A DNA stretch of 8,223 nt from the NCBI GenBank assembly GCA_023415845.1, contig JAEZJB010000302.1:1-8223 (forward strand). Reading direction: 5' to 3'. How positions within the stretch are numbered: position 1 is the stretch's first letter; every line of letters begins with the position of its first letter. The position numbers and the translations under genes are program-made. Below, piece by piece: positions 4,828 through 8,223 of this stretch. The stretch is from Chloroflexota bacterium (GTDB taxonomy: Bacteria > Chloroflexota > Chloroflexia > Thermomicrobiales > UBA6265). The notes beneath the pieces were generated by a model. The model was given only the letters and a program-made list of their open reading frames with translations. It did no database searches and was not told the origin of the DNA.

Positions 4828-6081
4828 TCAGGCGAAAACCTTCGTGACACGGTGAAGGCTTTCAACCAGTCGATCGACATCGTCGTGGTCATTGTAGAGA
4901 TAGAAGCTCGCGCGAGTGGTCGCGACCACGTTCAGTGCTGCCATCAGGGGTTGCGTGCAATGATGCCCGGCCCGGACAGCCACATTGTCCTCATTCAGGA
5001 TCGCCGCGACATCATGCGGATGAATATCGTCGAATCCGATCGAGATCACCCCACTCCGGTCGCGGGGTTCCTGTGGCCCGTAAATGGTCAGGCCGGGCAC
5101 CTCGCGCAGTCGGACAAGGGCATGGGCTGCCAAATCGTGTTCATGTTGCCAGATGCGTTCGAGCCCGATTTCGGTCAGATAGTCGATGGCGGTGCCCAGC
5201 ACGATCGCATCGCCCACCGAGGGCGTGCCCGCCTCGAACTTCGCTGGCGAGTCGGCCCAGGTTGACCGTTCAAGTGTGACCTTGCGGATCATCGACCCCC
5301 CACCGAGGAACGGTGGCATGGCATCGAGCACCTCGCGGCGTCCGTAGAGCACACCTGCCCCCATCGGGGCGAGCATCTTGTGCCCAGAGAATGCCAGGAA
5401 GTCGCAGCCAGTCTCCTGCACATCCAGCGGCAGGTGCGGGGCGCTCTGGGCGGCATCGATCAGCACGGTGGCACCCACGGCTTTGGCCTGTGCCGTCATC
5501 TCTGCAACCGGGTTGACGGTCCCGAGACTGTTGCTGACGTGGGTGAAGGCCACGAGCTTTGGCTCCTGGGTCAGGAGTGATTCCCACGATTCCATGTCGA
5601 GTCGACCATCGGGCGTGATGCTGACGAACCCCAGACGGGCACCGGTCCGCTCGGCCAGCAGCTGCCACGGGACGATGTTGGAGTGATGCTCCATGGTGGT
5701 GAAGACAATCAGGTCGCCGGGTACGAGGTTTGCCGGTCCCCACGCCTGGGCGACAAGGTTGATCGCCTCGGTAGTGTTCCGGACGAAGACGACTTCCCGC
5801 CACGATCGCGCGTTGATGAAACGCTGGACCTTGCGGCGGGAAGCCTCATAGGCTGCTGTCGCCCGCTCGGAGAGGTCGTAGACACCACGATGAATGTTCG
5901 CGTTGGTCGTCGCGTAGTAGTCGGCGAGCGCGTCGATCACCACGTTGGGCTTCTGCGACGAGGCCGCGCTGTCGAGGAAGACCAGCGGTCGTTTGCCCTC
6001 TGGCGGCGTCTGGCTGAGCACCGGGAAGTCGGCCTTGATCCTGGTGACATCAAGTGTGGGGGCAGGGGAGACGGTCGACAT
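4828..6081 (-). CDS. sufS: SufS cysteine desulfurase (PLP-dependent)
   Basis: SufS removes sulfur from L-cysteine to give alanine and an enzyme persulfide. The 417 residues from the ATG at 6081 fit the family's usual 400-420. Visible are the substrate/cofactor segment TTMEHHSNIVPWQ (128-140), D209-A-A-Q212 for the PLP ring, the PLP lysine K235 in FSGHKMLAPMGAGVLYG, and catalytic C375 in RAGHHC. H356 in HPHD lies 19 residues before C375, the place of the Bacillus histidine that exchanges a zinc ligand with SufU. The open frame runs back to 6195 and overlaps the sufD stop, but the extra residues are of low quality and the family N-terminus fits the 6081 start. No clear Shine-Dalgarno precedes 6081, so translation may depend on sufD or on the hairpin at 6104-6135. 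It precedes sufU by 44 bp. Confidence 0.95.
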   Translation of the reverse strand: MSTVSPAPTLDVTRIKADFPVLSQTPPEGKRPLVFLDSAASSQKPNVVIDALADYYATTNANIHRGVYDLSERATAAYEASRRKVQRFINARSWREVVFVRNTTEAINLVAQAWGPANLVPGDLIVFTTMEHHSNIVPWQLLAERTGARLGFVSITPDGRLDMESWESLLTQEPKLVAFTHVSNSLGTVNPVAEMTAQAKAVGATVLIDAAQSAPHLPLDVQETGCDFLAFSGHKMLAPMGAGVLYGRREVLDAMPPFLGGGSMIRKVTLERSTWADSPAKFEAGTPSVGDAIVLGTAIDYLTEIGLERIWQHEHDLAAHALVRLREVPGLTIYGPQEPRDRSGVISIGFDDIHPHDVAAILNEDNVAVRAGHHCTQPLMAALNVVATTRASFYLYNDHDDVDRLVESLHRVTKVFA

Positions 6082-6103
6082 GGGTGAGACTCGTTCATGA
6101 TGG

Positions 6104-6135
6104 GAACGCGGCACCAGGTTCCTGGCGCCGCGTTC
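6104..6135 (-). other. 14-bp intercistronic hairpin between sufD and sufS
   Basis: Positions 6104-6117 pair with 6122-6135 around a 4-base loop, giving 14 pairs. The one non-Watson-Crick pair (6113 with 6126) is U-G in the suf mRNA but A-C on the other strand, so the structure is intact only in the operon transcript. No U-tract follows. It lies 22 bases before the sufS ATG and could stabilise the upstream sufBD message, cause partial termination, or tune sufS translation. Confidence 0.55.
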
Positions 6136-6166
6136 ATCGTTCCTCGGATTGATGGCACCGGGTCGG

Positions 6167-7534
6167 TTAGTAGCCGACCTTCTGCGCAATGGCACCTTCG
6201 AGGAACCCCTGGATTTCTTCCACCGGAATCCGGTCGATCACCGGGCGGAAGAAGCCTTCCACGATCAGCTTCTGGGCCTCGGAGCGCGGGATGCCGCGCG
6301 ATTCGAGGTAAAAGAGATGCTCTTCCTCGACCTGGGAGACGGTTGCGCCATGGGTGCAGCGCACATCGTTGGCCCCGATCTCCAGGTTCGGAATGGTGTC
6401 GGCCCGTGCCTCACGGCTAAGCACGAGGTTGCGGTTCTGCTGGTAGGCGTCGGTGCGCTGGGCACCTTCGTAGACCTTGATCAGACCGGAGTATACCGAG
6501 CGAGCCTGTTCCTTCAGCGCGCCCTTGAACTCGAGGTCGCTGGTTGCGTATGGCTTCTCGTGCAGCTGCCAGGTGTGATGGTCCATGAACTGGTCACCAT
6601 CGGCGAAGAAGATGCCCAGCATCTCGGCGAGGGCATTCTCACCGCGCAGGTGCGACCCAATCGAGTTCTTGGTGAACTTCGACCCAAGCGTGACTTGCAG
6701 CGACTTCATTTCGGCGTCGCGGCCGAGCACGGCGCGCTCGGTCATGAAGTTCCAGACGTGGCGGCCCCAGTCCTGCACCTGCACGTAGCGGAGCTTCGCG
6801 TTGTCGCGCACGATCAACTCGACGACGGCCGAGGTGAAGGTGGCCTCCTCCTGCGTCTCGCTCTGGAAGGCATCGACGAAGAACGCCTCGGCGCCTTCTT
6901 CCACCACGATCAGCGAGTGGGTGAAGGTCGCCTGGCCGGTCTGGGTGTCAACGGCGAAAGACCGGAACGGCCGCTCGACCACGATGCCCTTCGGCACGTA
7001 CAGGAACGCGCCCGTGCCCCAGAAGGCAGCGTGAAGCGCCTCGAACTTGCCGAAGCTGGCCTGCACGGCTTCGGTGCCGAAATATTGCCGGACGAGGTCC
7101 GGATACTCCCGAATCGCGGTGTCCAGGTCGGTGAAGATCACACCTGTCTCCGCCAGCGACGGATCGGCTTCGAGGTAGGCGGTCTGACCGTCGCGGGAGA
7201 CGATGATGCCGGCCCGCTGGTCGGCTTCACCGAACTGCAGCGAGTGGGCTGCATCGGCGCCGGAGGTCAGGGCGTCCAGCGAGTCCACGCGGCTTGCGGT
7301 AGAGAGCACCGGCGCGAAGCGATCGAGCTTCAGGCGGCGAAGGTCGGTTCGGCGCCATTCCTCATCGGATCGCGACGGCATCGGCAGCGTGTTGAAAATG
7401 TCCCAGGCAGCGAGGCGGTGTTCGAGTACCCAATCGGGCTCGCCCTTGGCCTGGGACAGCGCGATCACGCCCTCGCGAGTGAAATTCGCGAGATCGTTGA
7501 CGCTATTCGGCAGGGTAGAGATGGTTGCTTCCAT
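6167..7534 (-). CDS. sufD: SufD, scaffold subunit of the SufBCD Fe-S assembly complex
   Basis: SufD pairs with SufB and two SufC ATPases in the cytosolic scaffold that builds and hands on Fe-S clusters. The 455-residue protein has the expected parts: a helical N-terminal region (about 1-75, with SDEEWRRTDLRRLKLDRF), a beta-helix core (about 155-390) and a helical C-terminal domain. NDVRCTHGATVSQVEEEHLFYLESRGI (389-415) is the family signature; H395 is likely the counterpart of E. coli SufD His360, with C393 beside it. The ATG at 7534 has a GAGGAA ribosome binding site at short spacing. It follows sufB by 102 bp and precedes sufS by 85 bp, each gap holding a strong hairpin. SufB and SufD are homologous, but the low-similarity N-terminus and HGATVSQVEEE variant point to SufD. 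Confidence 0.94.
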   Translation of the reverse strand: MEATISTLPNSVNDLANFTREGVIALSQAKGEPDWVLEHRLAAWDIFNTLPMPSRSDEEWRRTDLRRLKLDRFAPVLSTASRVDSLDALTSGADAAHSLQFGEADQRAGIIVSRDGQTAYLEADPSLAETGVIFTDLDTAIREYPDLVRQYFGTEAVQASFGKFEALHAAFWGTGAFLYVPKGIVVERPFRSFAVDTQTGQATFTHSLIVVEEGAEAFFVDAFQSETQEEATFTSAVVELIVRDNAKLRYVQVQDWGRHVWNFMTERAVLGRDAEMKSLQVTLGSKFTKNSIGSHLRGENALAEMLGIFFADGDQFMDHHTWQLHEKPYATSDLEFKGALKEQARSVYSGLIKVYEGAQRTDAYQQNRNLVLSREARADTIPNLEIGANDVRCTHGATVSQVEEEHLFYLESRGIPRSEAQKLIVEGFFRPVIDRIPVEEIQGFLEGAIAQKVGY

Positions 7535-7599
7535 TGATTCCTCGGGATCATGCAGCGAGGAGGGGATGGCGTGGTAGCCGGTCGGTCCTCCACGGTCGT

Positions 7600-7625
7600 G
7601 TGGGGAGGGTGTACGCCCTCCCCAC
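7600..7625 (-). other. 10-bp intercistronic hairpin between sufB and sufD
   Basis: GTGGGGAGGG (7600-7609) pairs perfectly with CCCTCCCCAC (7616-7625) around a 6-base loop, beginning about 11 bases after the sufB stop. The stem is almost all G-C. There is no U-tract after it on the minus strand, so an mRNA-stabilising or processing role, or partial attenuation, is more likely than full termination, since sufD must be expressed with sufB. Confidence 0.5.
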
Positions 7626-7636
7626 CAGGCACGAGA

Positions 7637-8223
<587 letters not shown>

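Noticed and set aside
6082..6195. Longer start for SufS overlapping sufD
   Set aside because: The extra 38 residues are arginine/proline-rich translation of the intercistronic hairpin, and SufS family length fits the 6081 start.
6149..7537. 462-codon open frame on the plus strand opposite sufD
   Set aside because: It lies wholly antisense to an unmistakable sufD, has no recognisable motif, and is the kind of long antisense frame that GC-rich codon bias produces.

Overview
The window is a high-GC (roughly 60% by eye) bacterial chromosomal segment with two coding arms separated by an unusually long non-coding stretch. No rRNA, tRNA, transposase, integrase or CRISPR array was seen. The gene set (a SufU-type SUF operon with a Rieske ferredoxin, a class III PPK2, a GH172/DUF2961 enzyme and a uronate-dehydrogenase-like SDR) would suit a Chloroflexota/Thermomicrobia-like or another deep-branching Gram-positive-like lineage. 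That placement is an inference from gene content only.

Layout. Positions 1-1930 (minus strand) hold two carbohydrate genes: a GH172/DUF2961 family protein followed by a uronate-dehydrogenase-like NAD-dependent oxidoreductase cut by the left edge. Positions 1931-2776 hold no convincing gene but carry several inverted and direct repeats, a run of three hairpins and a good sigma70-type promoter (TTGACA, 17 bp, TATCCT) reading rightward. Positions 2777-3853 (plus strand) hold a 40-residue single-pass membrane protein, a perfect 13-bp hairpin, and a class III polyphosphate kinase 2 with a GTG start behind a near-ideal Shine-Dalgarno. Positions 3854-4025 separate convergent genes and contain a likely two-way terminator. 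Positions 4026-8223 (minus strand) hold the end of a SUF operon, read sufB (partial) - sufD - sufS - sufU - Rieske ferredoxin. sufC is not in the window and would be expected beyond the right edge.

How the genes work together. SufS takes sulfur from cysteine, SufU accepts it as a persulfide carrier, and SufB-SufD (with an unseen SufC) form the scaffold on which the cluster is built. The terminal Rieske protein is either a client or an electron donor. Strong hairpins lie in the sufB-sufD and sufD-sufS gaps and could set differential expression. PPK2 uses polyphosphate to phosphorylate nucleotides. The GH172 protein and the SDR probably belong to a sugar catabolic unit that continues to the left.

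The points most worth a second look are the 40-aa membrane protein with its own promoter and structured leader, the structured non-coding region at 2173-2303, the operator-like palindromes near 2379 and 2500, and a SufU that lacks the internal insert typical of its family.
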